Assembly (NCBI GenBank): GCA_030737835.1
Contig: JAUJYN010000017.1
Span: 124,001 to 188,000 of the forward strand
Source: Acorus gramineus
Taxonomy: Eukaryota; Streptophyta; Magnoliopsida; Acorales; Acoraceae
Reading direction: 5' to 3'
DNA: 64,000 bases
Numbering within the stretch: the first letter of the stretch is position 1; every line of letters starts with the position of its first letter. The position numbers and the translations under genes were made by a program. The notes under the pieces are model-generated. The model did not search any database and was not told the DNA's origin. It was given only the letters and a program-made list of their open reading frames with translations. Positions 1 through 10,000 of the stretch are shown piece after piece.

Positions 1-3000
1 CGCTTCGAGCAGTCAGCGGCTCCCTCTCTCCCAGCAGATGTGGTGCCAGCGCGAGGCCCTGCACCCATCGCAGCCGTGCCGGTCCAGTCGAGGCGACCGG
101 AGACGAGGCGCTGCTATCACTGTCAGCGCGTCGGGCATATTCTGTATAATTGCCCCGACGCTGGCCGACCCAAAGTGATGCCTCAGCAGCAGCAGCAGCA
201 GTTGCAGCAGCCGTTCCAGCAGCCGTTTCAGCAGCGCCAGCAGCAGCAGCCTCAGCGCCAGCCGCAGCAGCAGCCTCAGCGTCAGCAGCAGCAGCCACAG
301 GGTGGCCGTGCTGATCAGAGGAGGCAGCCAGCGCAGCAGGCGAGGCGTGCCATTGCTCCTCAGCCTCAGTTCGTTCAGGGCCGAGTGGCAGCGCTTTCGG
401 CAGAGGAGGCCCAGGCATCCGGCAGCGTGGTTAGAGGTACTGTTCAGATCTCCCAGCTTCCTGCTTATGTGCTATTCGATTCCGGAGCCACCCACTCGTT
501 CGTGTCTCCCGCTTTCGCGAGACGGACGGGTGTGGCGTCCGCTCCTCTAGATGCTGTGTTAGAGGTAGCATTGCCCGTGGGAGACCGGATTCTCCTTAGT
601 TCTGTGTACCGAGGGTGCACGGTGGAGATCGCGGATCATGAGTTTCCGGTAGAGCTGGTGGAGCTCGCGATGTCGGATTTTGATGCCATCCTGGGGATGG
701 ATTGGCTTGCAGCTAGTCATGCCAGCATCGACTGTTTCGCCAAGTCGGTGTCGTTCCACCTTCCTGGTCGGAGGTCTTTCCAGTACGTGGGCGATCGAGA
801 CGTAGCTCCTTTGGGGTTCGTGTCGTCCATGCAGGCGTGGAGACTCCTTCAGGGTGGATGCGAGGGCTTTCTGGCTTATATTGCTCTGGAGGATGCACCG
901 CTGCGGGCAGATATCAGTCAGACTCCAGTCGTGGCAGAGTTTCCTGAGGTTTTCCCCGACGATCTTCCGGGATTACCGCCGGACCGCGCGATTGAGTTTG
1001 AGATCAATCTGCTTCCGGGGACCGAGCCGGTTTCGAGGGCTCCGTACCGGATGGCTCCCGCAGAGCTGAGGGTGCTGAAGGAGCAGTTGGAGGAGTTGCT
1101 GGAGAAGGGCTTCGCACGTCCGAGCGTGTCTCCGTGGGGAGCCCCTGTCCTGTTCGTCCGGAAGAAGGACGGTTCACTGCGGCTGTGTATTGATTACAGG
1201 CAGTTGAATAAGCGGACAGTGAAGAACAAGTACCCGTTGCCGCGGATCGACGATCTGTTTGACCAGCTTCAGGGAGCGTGTGTCTTTTCCAAGATCGATC
1301 TCCGCTCGGGGTACTACCAGTTGAAGATCCGGGAGTCAGATATTCCGAAGACGGCCTTTCGCACCCGGTACGGGCACTACGAGTTCAGAGTACTGCCTTT
1401 CGGGTTGACGAACGCGCCGGCGGCCTTCATGGATCTGATGAACCGGGTATTTCGACCCTTCCTCGACTCCTTTGTGGTAGTATTCATCGATGACATATTG
1501 GTGTACTCGAGGAGTCTGGAGGAGCACGCTCACCACCTCCGCACTGTTTTGGAGACTCTGGCTGGACATCAGTTGTTCGCCAAGTTCAGCAAGTGCGAGT
1601 TCTGGTTGGAGCGGATGGCCTTTCTGGGCCATGTGATTTCCGGTGAGGGTATAGCTGTGGACCCGGAGAAGACGCTCGCCGTGTCGAATTGGCGTCGACC
1701 GTCGAACCCCACAGAGATTCGTAGCTTCTTGGGCTTGGCGGGTTATTATAGGAGGTTTGTGGAGGGTTTCTCCAAGATAGCCGTTCCTCTTACCCGCCTC
1801 ACTCGGAAAGACGTTCGGTTCGAGTGGTCCCCTTCTTGCGAGGAGAGCTTCCAGGAGCTGAAGCGAAGACTCACCTCAGCGCCGGTTCTTACCCTTCCAT
1901 CTGGGAGCGGTGGGTTCGCAGTGTATACAGATGCATCGCAGTTGGGTGTGGGCGGCGTCCTGATGCAGTACGGTAAGGTGGTGGCTTACGCGTCTCGTCA
2001 GTTGAAGCCCCATGAGCAGAACTACCCCACCCATGACCTTGAGTTGGCTGCGATTATATTTGCGCTGAAGATGTGGAGGCATTATCTCTACGGAGAGGAG
2101 TTCGAGCTCTTTACAGATCATAAGAGCTTGACGTATCTGCAGTCTCAGCCGGAGCTCAACATGCGACAGAGGCGTTGGGTTGAGTTCCTGACAGACTATG
2201 ACTGTGACATCGCTTACCATCCGGGTAAGGCGAATGTCGTTGCAGATGCGCTCAGTAGACAGCCCCTGGGCATGGCCGCCCACATGGCTGTCCGTCGTTG
2301 GAGGCTTCTGGAGGAGGCCGCTTGCTGGATCAGTGTTCGGGAGACCCCTGCGGGTGGCTTTCTGGCCAGGCTGGTGGTGCAGCCGGTTCTTCTCGATGAG
2401 ATCCGCACGGCTCAGGCTCAGGACCCGCATTTCATAGTCCTTTCTGAAGGCGTCGCCCGGGGCGAGCGCCAGGACTACCAGATTCGTGCAGACGGGATCC
2501 TGAGATTCAGAGGCCGAGTGTGCATCCCCGACGACGCAGAGCTGAGGCGGAAGATTCTGGACGAGGCCCATCGCTCGAGGTACACAGTGCACCCTGGAGG
2601 CACGAAGATGTACAGGGGCCTTCGTCGCGGCTACTGGTGGCGCGGGATGAAGACAGATATTGCCAGATTTGTTGCCCGATGCCTAGTATGCCAGCAGGTG
2701 AAGTCGGAGCATCAGCGCCCTGCGGGGAAGCTGCAGTCCATTGAGATCCCTCAGTGGAAGTGGGAGCAGATCACTATGGACTTCGTCTCGGGTTTGCCGA
2801 GGTCACGCTCGGGTCGCGATGCCATCTGGGTGATCGTCGACCGGCTGACGAAGTCTGCTCATTTCCTCCCCATCCGACTCACCGATTCTCTGGACACCCT
2901 GGCGCAGTTATTCGTCTCCGAGATTGTCCGACTCCATGGCACTCCAGTCAGTATCATTTCTGATCGAGACGCGCGTTTCACTTCGAGGTTCTGGCGTAGC

Positions 3001-3819
3001 CTCCAGCACGCCCTTGGTACGAACCTCCACTTCAGTACCGCGTTTCATCCTCAGACGGACGGCCAGTCGGAGAGGACGATCCAGACCCTTGAGGACATGC
3101 TGCGGGCCTGTGTGCTCGATTTCGGGGGCAGTTGGGAGAGGCACCTTCCGTTGGTGGAGTTTGCCTACAACAACAGCTATCATTCGAGCATCCGGATGGC
3201 TCCCTACGAGGCACTTTATGGCCGCAGCTGCAGGTCCCCCCTGTGTTGGGATGAGGTCGGAGAGCGCCAGCTAGAGGGACCAGAGATCGTTCACCAGACC
3301 TCCGAGATGGTGAAGACGATCCGCGAGCGTATCCGAGTCGCTCAGAGTCGTCAGAAGAGCTACGCCGACCGCCGTCGCCGTGAGCTCTCCTTCGAGGTCG
3401 GTGATCATGTGTTCTTGAAGGTGTCCCCGATGAAGGGCATCTTCCGATTCGGTGTGCGGGGCAAGCTGAGTCCGCGTTTCATTGGGCCTTTCCTCATACT
3501 CGAGCGAGTTGGAGAGGTGGCCTATCGCATCGCTCTGCCCCCACAGTTGGCTCAGGCCCATGACGTCTTCCACGTCTCGCAGCTGAGGCGATACGTCCAC
3601 GATCCTGCTCACATCATTCCGTTCGAGCCGCTCGTCTTCGAGCCGGACTTGTCTTTCGTGGAGCAGCCGATTGAGATCATGGACCGCCGCGAGAAGAGGC
3701 TCCGCACCAAGACCGTCCAGCTGGTCAAGGTGCGATGGCAGCACCGTTCCGGTGCCGAGGCCACCTGGGAGCTCGAGGACGCCATGCGTGACGCGTATCC
3801 ACATCTTTTCCCTTCTTAG
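1..3819 (+). CDS. Gag-Pol polyprotein (5' partial): zinc knuckle, protease, RT, RNase H, integrase, chromodomain
   Basis: The frame is open from base 1 and continuous to the stop at 3817-3819, so there is no start codon in the window. The GTG at 40 is internal. In order, the domains are: CCHC zinc knuckle (nt 112-153, C-x2-C-x4-H-x4-C); Q/P-rich linker (about 184-300); aspartic protease with DSGA (478-489) and ILGMDWL; RT with active site FIDD (1483-1494); RNase H with D (1930), E (2041) and D (2116); integrase with an HHCC zinc site (His near 2569, Cys at 2680 and 2689); DD35E triad (D 2779, D 2962, E 3070); GPF module near 3484; and a C-terminal chromodomain (about 3661-3816, with [10 protein letters not shown] and ATWELED). 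PR-RT-RNH-IN order defines Ty3/gypsy, and the chromodomain defines the chromovirus branch. All catalytic residues are present and no frameshift is seen. The clade (Tekay/Del) is judged from general resemblance only. Confidence 0.95.
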   Translation, partial: RFEQSAAPSLPADVVPARGPAPIAAVPVQSRRPETRRCYHCQRVGHILYNCPDAGRPKVMPQQQQQQLQQPFQQPFQQRQQQQPQRQPQQQPQRQQQQPQGGRADQRRQPAQQARRAIAPQPQFVQGRVAALSAEEAQASGSVVRGTVQISQLPAYVLFDSGATHSFVSPAFARRTGVASAPLDAVLEVALPVGDRILLSSVYRGCTVEIADHEFPVELVELAMSDFDAILGMDWLAASHASIDCFAKSVSFHLPGRRSFQYVGDRDVAPLGFVSSMQAWRLLQGGCEGFLAYIALEDAPLRADISQTPVVAEFPEVFPDDLPGLPPDRAIEFEINLLPGTEPVSRAPYRMAPAELRVLKEQLEELLEKGFARPSVSPWGAPVLFVRKKDGSLRLCIDYRQLNKRTVKNKYPLPRIDDLFDQLQGACVFSKIDLRSGYYQLKIRESDIPKTAFRTRYGHYEFRVLPFGLTNAPAAFMDLMNRVFRPFLDSFVVVFIDDILVYSRSLEEHAHHLRTVLETLAGHQLFAKFSKCEFWLERMAFLGHVISGEGIAVDPEKTLAVSNWRRPSNPTEIRSFLGLAGYYRRFVEGFSKIAVPLTRLTRKDVRFEWSPSCEESFQELKRRLTSAPVLTLPSGSGGFAVYTDASQLGVGGVLMQYGKVVAYASRQLKPHEQNYPTHDLELAAIIFALKMWRHYLYGEEFELFTDHKSLTYLQSQPELNMRQRRWVEFLTDYDCDIAYHPGKANVVADALSRQPLGMAAHMAVRRWRLLEEAACWISVRETPAGGFLARLVVQPVLLDEIRTAQAQDPHFIVLSEGVARGERQDYQIRADGILRFRGRVCIPDDAELRRKILDEAHRSRYTVHPGGTKMYRGLRRGYWWRGMKTDIARFVARCLVCQQVKSEHQRPAGKLQSIEIPQWKWEQITMDFVSGLPRSRSGRDAIWVIVDRLTKSAHFLPIRLTDSLDTLAQLFVSEIVRLHGTPVSIISDRDARFTSRFWRSLQHALGTNLHFSTAFHPQTDGQSERTIQTLEDMLRACVLDFGGSWERHLPLVEFAYNNSYHSSIRMAPYEALYGRSCRSPLCWDEVGERQLEGPEIVHQTSEMVKTIRERIRVAQSRQKSYADRRRRELSFEVGDHVFLKVSPMKGIFRFGVRGKLSPRFIGPFLILERVGEVAYRIALPPQLAQAHDVFHVSQLRRYVHDPAHIIPFEPLVFEPDLSFVEQPIEIMDRREKRLRTKTVQLVKVRWQHRSGAEATWELEDAMRDAYPHLFPS

Positions 3820-3854
3820 ATGTACTTGTATTTATTTTGAGGACAAAATTTCCT

Positions 3855-3866
3855 AAGGGGGGAGAA
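3855..3866 (+). other. Polypurine tract of element A
   Basis: A run of 12 purines (AAGGGGGGAGAA) directly abuts the TGTTATATATG start of the 3' LTR. This is the expected plus-strand primer position. The same motif precedes the 3' LTRs at 28246, 49822 and 63522. Confidence 0.9.
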
Positions 3867-4450
3867 TGTTATATATGTGTCACTTTTTGGCCTATTGGCA
3901 ATCATTGGAGCATTTTTGGCAGTTTTAAAATTTTTAGGGTTTTTTCGATCGGAACCGCATAATTTCAGACTGTTAGCTATCGTCTGAGCTAGAGGACTCC
4001 GATTGAAAATCTAACTGCATATTATGTGTCCTGGTGCCATTTTAAGCCACTCATGAAAATTTCATCGAATTCTGGCATCGTTTGCAAAAATTTCGCAGTT
4101 CCGGGGCGTATCCGGGTTTTTAAGTCGCGCTCTACTTAAAAGGAATCAAAATATCTACTATTCATCATCTTCCCGACTAGCTTCTCTCTCTCCTCTCCTC
4201 CGATTTTCTTCCGTTCGAGCCCCTACACCCCTCAAAACCAAAAACCTAAAGCACGGGAAGTGTAGATCGGGTCCCGATCTACGCTCCGGTGCCTTCAAAT
4301 CCCGATTCCGACGATCCTAGCCTCCCCGACCTCCCCTCTCTCTCCTCTGTTTCGAGCCAAACCGAGGGCCGTGATAGATCGGGTCGTGAGAAGGCTTGTG
4401 GCAAGGGTTTCGGCGCGTGGAGATCCACCGGACACCTCCTCCTCCCCTCG

Positions 4451-5163
4451 GTAAGCCTCCTTTCCCTCTATTTCTGTCTAGATGATTGCTAGGGGAGGGT
4501 TTTGTGTTTGGGAGGTGGTTGGTGGCGGTGGGGGTCGTCGGAGGGTGGTCGGAGGTGGCTGGAGGTGGTCGGGGCAGTGGGAGGGGTGGTTGGAGGCGCT
4601 CGGCAGGCTGGGGACTGTCCCGGGCAGCAGGGAGCAGCGGCAGCGGCCAGGCAGCGCGCAGGCCGGGCGCGCGCGGGCATGCGCGCGTGCGTGCGCGGGT
4701 GTGCGTGCGCGCGGCGTGTGCGTGGGTGTGCGCGGGCTGGTGCGTGGGGCTGGTCGTGCTGGCAGCGCTGGATGGGCTGGGGGCCTCAGGCAGCACAGGC
4801 AACGAGCAAGAGCCGGCTGGGCGTGCGCGCGTGCGTACGCGCGAGCGTGCGCGCGGGCGTGCGCTCGGGGGAGCTGGTCGCGGCGGTGCGAGGCGTGCGA
4901 GCTGCTCGGGTGGTGCTGTGCGCGGGTCTGCTCGTGCAGCTGTGCGCGAGGAGCTGGTCTGGGCGCTGGTCTGGGCGCGCGCGGAGGTGCTGGCCGAGAT
5001 GCTGGACGCGCGGAGGTGCGCGCGGAGGTGCTGGCCGAGATGCTAGACGCGCGGAGGTGCGCGCGGAGGTGCTGGCCGAGGTGTTGGATGTTTGTTTGTG
5101 TGTGTTATGTATTTTTGGGATAATTGTGGATTTATTCTAACCAGTTAATACCTTGTCTTGCAG
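4451..5163 (+). other. Predicted LTR leader intron 1 (element A)
   Basis: The segment begins CTCG^GTAAGC and ends TTGTCTTGCAG^ATCTCG. A plant-like branch site (TTCTAAC, about 28 nt before the acceptor) is visible. It is 713 bp long and very GC-rich, with alternating GCGC/GTGC runs. The call rests mainly on the comparison of the D LTRs with LTR F, where the corresponding segment is exactly absent or present. Long open frames inside it are composition artefacts. Confidence 0.6.
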
Positions 5164-5199
5164 ATCTCGACGGACGGTCGCGCGTCGACCCGATTCCCG
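5164..5199 (+). other. Predicted leader micro-exon (element A LTR)
   Basis: This block of 36 nt starts ATCTCGACGGACGG and lies between the predicted acceptor at 5163 and a second consensus donor (CCCG^GTGAGT at 5200). The equivalent 37-nt block is conserved in every other LTR that covers this point. A possible downstream acceptor is GCCTTTTCAG at 6248. Without RNA data the second intron is only a hypothesis. Confidence 0.4.
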
Positions 5200-5945
5200 G
5201 TGAGTGGGACAACCCAACCCAGTTTGGGAGGCGTTACATGCTTTGGGCGTGTACCGCTCTCCCCTGGGGCGTATAGCTTGTATTAACTGTTATTTTATAA
5301 TCCATGTAAGCATGATGTGTGTGTAGAATTGCATGCCACCCTAGATTGTGTGATAGGGACTTGCACCCTTAGGATTGTGCATGAGCCATGCATCCTGCCA
5401 CCTCGCTATCATGCTAGGAAAGCCCGACCTGTGCATGCGTCCTATTAGTTTGGTTTATTTAATTAAATGCGAACTGTAATAATAGATAGCATGCTTAGGG
5501 AATATAAGGGGGGCCTTGCGAGGTTAACATTGAGACCCGGGTTAGGGTACTCCGTGTTCCTCGTTTGGTTGTCGAATGTCCTACATCGGGACCTCAGGTT
5601 ACCCTCCCAAGGTCTCTATTTTCCCTTGTATTATGATTACTAAATGCATGTTCCCCGCATCCTGGTTATGCGCGCTGGTGGAATTCTGAGGAATTCGAGA
5701 CATTAGAGTCTTAGAGATGTGCTGTCAGCGGATCCGATTGGATCATATGCGATGGATAGGCTGTTCTGTTTCCCTCGTCGGATCCGTGTAGAGACTACCT
5801 CGGCGTTAGACAGGTTGTCCCGTGCAGGGGCTCCCACTAGTAGGCGCCTCCGGCTTGGAAGGACTGCGCTGAACATGGGAGTGGCCAAACAACCGCGGAG
5901 TGAGGAGAGACTATCGGTGGACCAAGGGTAACCAACAGCCTAGTC

Positions 5946-6127
5946 AGTCCCAAGAGCCTAGGTCACCTGTTGAGAGGTGAGGGTGAGGGTATGGTGGGCC
6001 GGCGATGCGACGACCCACAGGATTATGAATGGATGTTTATTAACCCGCTAAGTCCCAATATCCTAGGTCACCTGTTGAGGGTGAGGGTGAGGGTGAGGGT
6101 ATGGGGTTCGGCGATGAACGAACCCCC
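5946..6127 (+). repeat. Hairpin minisatellite in LTR A (2 units)
   Basis: Two diverged units begin with AGTCCCAA. Each holds a small hairpin (unit 1: CACCT 5964-5968 with AGGTG 5975-5979), a GGGTGAGGGTGAGGGT run and a second hairpin. In unit 2 the second hairpin has a perfect 8-bp stem, GGGGTTCG (6103-6110) with CGAACCCC (6119-6126). Homologous arrays of 2-4 units occur in all other LTRs here. Confidence 0.8.
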
Positions 6128-6667
6128 GGATGGTGATATTATGCCACTTGTGGCTTATGAATTGATTAAATGTGGTTAATATGACTGTATGCATGGGTTG
6201 TGCTATTCACTGAGCGTGTGGCTCACCCCTCGCATATTGCCTTTTCAGTGATCTCTGAGGGAGGAGCTTCCCGAGCGACTACACCAGCAGAGGGCAGCGC
6301 CGCGTCCCACGAGTTTTGAGGCCATCAGCACCCTTCTTTCTGTTGTACGTATATGTTCTGTGCTTGGGCACTTAGTTGGATTGTATTTGGATTTTGTTGT
6401 GTATATATATATGGGCATGTTGGCTCTCACGGGACTTTTGATTATGTATCGAGTCTGTAGTATGTTTTTGACTACAGACTCAGTCTTTTAGCTTCCGCAT
6501 TCGGTGTATATATTATGTCAGCCCTGTTTTTATCTGTGTGTCATTTTAGTGATTGTTTGTGGTTTATTATTGATTCCTGTCACTGATATCATATATACAC
6601 TTGCCGCGTCCCGGGGACGGCCGCCCTGGGGCGTGACATCCGGCTCCTCCTACAAATTGACTAGAAT

Positions 6668-6693
6668 ATGCTCTATATGACAATATAGAACAT
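6668..6693 (-). other. Hairpin next to the primer-like site, present in each satellite unit
   Basis: ATGCTCTATAT (6668-6678), loop GACA, then ATATAGAACAT (6683-6693). In other units (for example 7431-7456) the right arm is ATATAGAGCAT, making a perfect 11-bp stem. Read as minus-strand RNA, the variant position gives a tolerated G-U pair. Confidence 0.6.
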
Positions 6694-6706
6694 CGTGCAG
6701 ATAACG

Positions 6707-7001
6707 TGTTAAATATCGAAGTAAAAGAATAAAATTAAATATACCAACTAAAAGAGAAATACGAGAGAGAGAGAAGAAGGAAGAGCTCTTTATGTATTTT
6801 CTATGTTCTTGATTGATACAATGAATACAATGCAGGCCTATATTTATAGACAGTAAAATATAATAACAAACAAGATTTGAGGGGATTTTGTGTTACCAAT
6901 ATAAGTAATTACAAAGTCAAAATGATTGAGTCCAATCCTTTATGATAAGTGATTACAAAGTCAACAGTGGTTATCCATAGTGGTCATCCATATTTACAAC
7001 A
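6707..7001 (-). repeat. LTR-like module of the satellite unit (first example, 295 bp)
   Basis: On the minus strand this stretch runs TGTTGTAAATATGG ... TTAACA, with TG...CA ends and a TGTT/AACA terminal inverted repeat. It has a TATAAATA box (plus-strand TATTTATA at 6841-6848) followed by a CT-rich leader. It is immediately followed on the minus strand by CGTTATCTGCACGATG, which resembles the primer-site sequence I recall beside LTRs of some plant Ty1/copia elements (CGTTATCAGCACGA type). The remaining roughly 463 bp of each unit would be the internal region. No clear polypurine tract precedes the minus-strand LTR start. Confidence 0.6.
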
Positions 7002-10000
7002 TTTTTAATATTATATCAAAACTCATTAATAAATGTTATTAATATTAATCTATTTTTATTAAAATTATACTATTGAAAATGTCTAGTTGAAACCTATAAA
7101 ATAAGTGTAATATTAAATGGTTTCTGAGTTATTTTTAAATTAGTATTTTTTAATTAAATAAAATAACATATCTTGAATAATAAAACATATGAGTATCTAT
7201 TTAACCCGTCCCAAAAGGAAACTACGAGTCACAGAATAAGCCATTGGAAACTACAAGTCATAACAGCAAAAAATCCAGTAGGTCATCTCCATAGCCACCG
7301 GTTCTATAACCATGTTCCATGGTCACCTCCCTTCTTGACCGCTCTGGTACCCACCTCCTCCATGTTGATCTTCCAATGGACCTCCATATTCATTTTCCAT
7401 ATCCGGCTCCTCCTGCAAATTGACAAGAATATGCTCTATATGACAATATAGAGCATCGTGCACATAATGTGTTAAAAATCAAAGTAAAAGAATAAAATTA
7501 AATATACCAACTAAAAGAGAAATACGAGAGAGAGAAGAAGGAAGAGCTCTTTATGTATTTTCTATGTTCTTGATTTATACAATGAATACAATGCAGGCCT
7601 ATATTTATAGACAGTAAAATATAATAACAAACAAGATTTGAGGGGATTTTGTGTTACCAATATAAGTAATTACAAAGTCAAAATGATTGAGTCCAATCCT
7701 TTATGATAAGTGATTACAAAGTCAACAGTGGTTATCCATATTGGTCATCCATATTTACAACATTTTTAATATTATATCAAAACTCATTAATAAATGTTAT
7801 GAATATTAATCTATTTTTATCAAATTTATACTATTGAAAATGTCTAGTTGAAACCTATAAAATAAGTGTAATATTAAATGGTTTCTGAGTTATTTTTAAA
7901 TTAGTATTTTTTAATTAAATAAAATAACATATCTTGAATAATCAAACATATAAGTATCTATTTAACCCGTCTCAAAAGGAAACTACGAGTCACAGAATAA
8001 GCCATTGGAAACTACAAGTCATAACAGCAAAAAATCCAGTAGGTCATCTCCATAGCCACCGGTTCTATAACCATGTTCCATGGTCACCTCCCTTCTTGAC
8101 CGCTCTGGTACCCACCTCCTCCATGTTGATCTTCCAATGGACATCCATATTCATTTTCCATATCCGGCTCCTCCTACAAATTGACTAGAATATGCTCTAT
8201 ATGACAATATAGAACATCGTGCAGATAACGTGTTAAAATCGAAGTAAAAGAATAAAATTAAATATACCAACTAAAAGAGAAATACGAGAGAGAGAAGAAG
8301 GAAGAGCTCTTTATGTATTTTCTATGTTCTTGATTGATACAATGAATACAATGCAGGCCTATATTTATAGACAGTAAAATATAATAACAAACAAGATTTG
8401 AGGGGATTTTGTGTTACCAATATACGTAATTACAAAGTCAAAATGATTGAGTCCAATCCTTTATGATAAGTGATTACAAAGTCAACAGTGGTTATCCATA
8501 GTGGTCATCCATATTTACAACATTTTTAATATTATATCAAAACTCATTAATAAATGTTATTAATATTAATCTATTTTTATTAAAATTATACTATTGAAAA
8601 TGTCTAGTTGAAACCTATAAAATAAGTGTAATATTAAATGGTTTCTGAGTTATTTTTAAATTAGTATTTTTTAATTAAATAAAATAACATATCTTGAATA
8701 ATAAAACATATGAGTATCTATTTAACCCGTCCCAAAAGGAAACTACGAGTCACAGAATAAGCCATTGGAAACTACAAGTCATAACAGCAAAAAATCCAGT
8801 AGGTCATCTCCATAGCCACCGGTTCTATAACCATGTTCCATGGTCACCTCCCTTCTTGACCGCTCTGGTACCCATCTCCTCCATGTTGATCTTCCAATGG
8901 ACATCCATATTCATTTTCCATATCCGGCTCCTTCTACAAATTGACTAGAATATGCTCTATATGACAATATAGAACATCGTGCAGATAACGTGTTAAAAAT
9001 CGAAGTAAAAGAATAAAATTAAATATACCAACTAAAAGAGAAATACGAGAGAGAGAAGGAAGAGCTCTTTATGTATTTTCTATGTTCTTGATTGATACAA
9101 TGAATACAATGCAGGCCTACATTTATAGACAGTAAAATATAATAACAAACAAGATTTGAGGGGATTTTGTGTTACCAATATAAGTAATTACAAAGTCAAA
9201 ATGATTGAGTCCAATCCTTTATGATAAGTGATTACAAAGTCAACAGTGGTTATCCATATTGGTCATCCATATTTACAACATTTTTAATATTATATCAAAA
9301 CTCATTAATAAATGTTATGAATATTAATCTATTTTTATCAAAATTATACTATTGAAAATGTCTAGTTGAAACCTATAAAATAAGTGTAATATTAAATGGT
9401 TTCTGAGTTATTTTTAAATTAGTATTTTTTAATTAAATAAAATAACATATCTTGAATAATCAAACATATGAGTATCTATTTAACCCGTCCCAAAAGGAAA
9501 CTACGAGTCACAGAATAAGCCATTGGAAACTACAAGTCATAACAGCAAAAAATCCAGTAGGTCATCTCCATAGCCACCGGTTCTATAACCATGTTCATGG
9601 TCACCTCCCTTCTTGACCGCTCTGGTACACCTCCTCCATGTTGATCTTCCAATGGACATCCATATTCATTTTCCATATCCGGCTCCTCCTGCAAATTGAC
9701 TAGAATATGCTCTATATGACAATATAGAACATCGTGCAGATAACGTGTTAAAAATCGAAGTAAAAGAATAAAATTAAATATACCAACTAAAAGAGAAATA
9801 CGAGAGAGAGAAGAAGGAAGAGCTCTTTATGTATTTTCTATGTTCTTGATTGATACAATGAATACAATGCAGGCCTACATTTATAGACAGTAAAATATAA
9901 TAACAAACAAGATTTGAGGGGATTTTGTGTTACCAATATAAGTAATTACAAAGTCAAAATGATTGAGTCCAATCCTTTATGATAAGTGATTACAAAGTCA

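Larger units (their letters stand above)
1..6638 (+). mobile_element. Element A, autonomous Ty3/gypsy chromovirus, 3' part
   Basis: This is the right-hand part of an LTR retrotransposon cut by the window edge. It contains the end of gag, all of pol, a polypurine tract at 3855-3866 and a full 3' LTR at 3867-6638. The LTR ends in GTGACA and is followed directly by satellite sequence (TCCGG at 6639-6643, the expected target-duplication position). The 5' LTR and primer site lie outside the window, so the duplication cannot be confirmed. The coding part is nearly identical to element B at the other end of the window, so both are young copies of one family. Confidence 0.93.
3867..6638 (+). repeat. 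3' LTR of element A (2772 bp)
   Basis: The LTR starts TGTTATATATGTGTCAC and ends GGGGCGTGACA, the TG...CA ends expected of an LTR. It is homologous along its length to the B 5' LTR at 55501-58550. It holds an AT-rich U3 with a weak TATA-like site (CTACTTAAAAG near 4132), a GC-rich segment bounded by splice-like sites (4451-5163), and a two-unit hairpin minisatellite (5946-6127). The length difference from the B LTR is almost entirely in the GC-rich segment. Confidence 0.93.

Noticed and set aside
1876-2592. Minus-strand frame of 238 codons across RNase H/integrase
   Set aside because: It is a shadow of the well-supported Gag-Pol frame on the plus strand and recurs at 61581-62246 for the same reason.
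4482-5140. Several overlapping open frames of over 180 codons on the same GC-rich stretch
   Set aside because: All three frames are open at once because the DNA is a GCGC/GTGC-rich repeat with few stops. The products are low-complexity Arg/Ala/Gly/Cys strings, and the stretch is a predicted LTR intron. The same applies at 22336-23754, 28870-30240, 43701-44450, 52229-53236 and 56124-57055.
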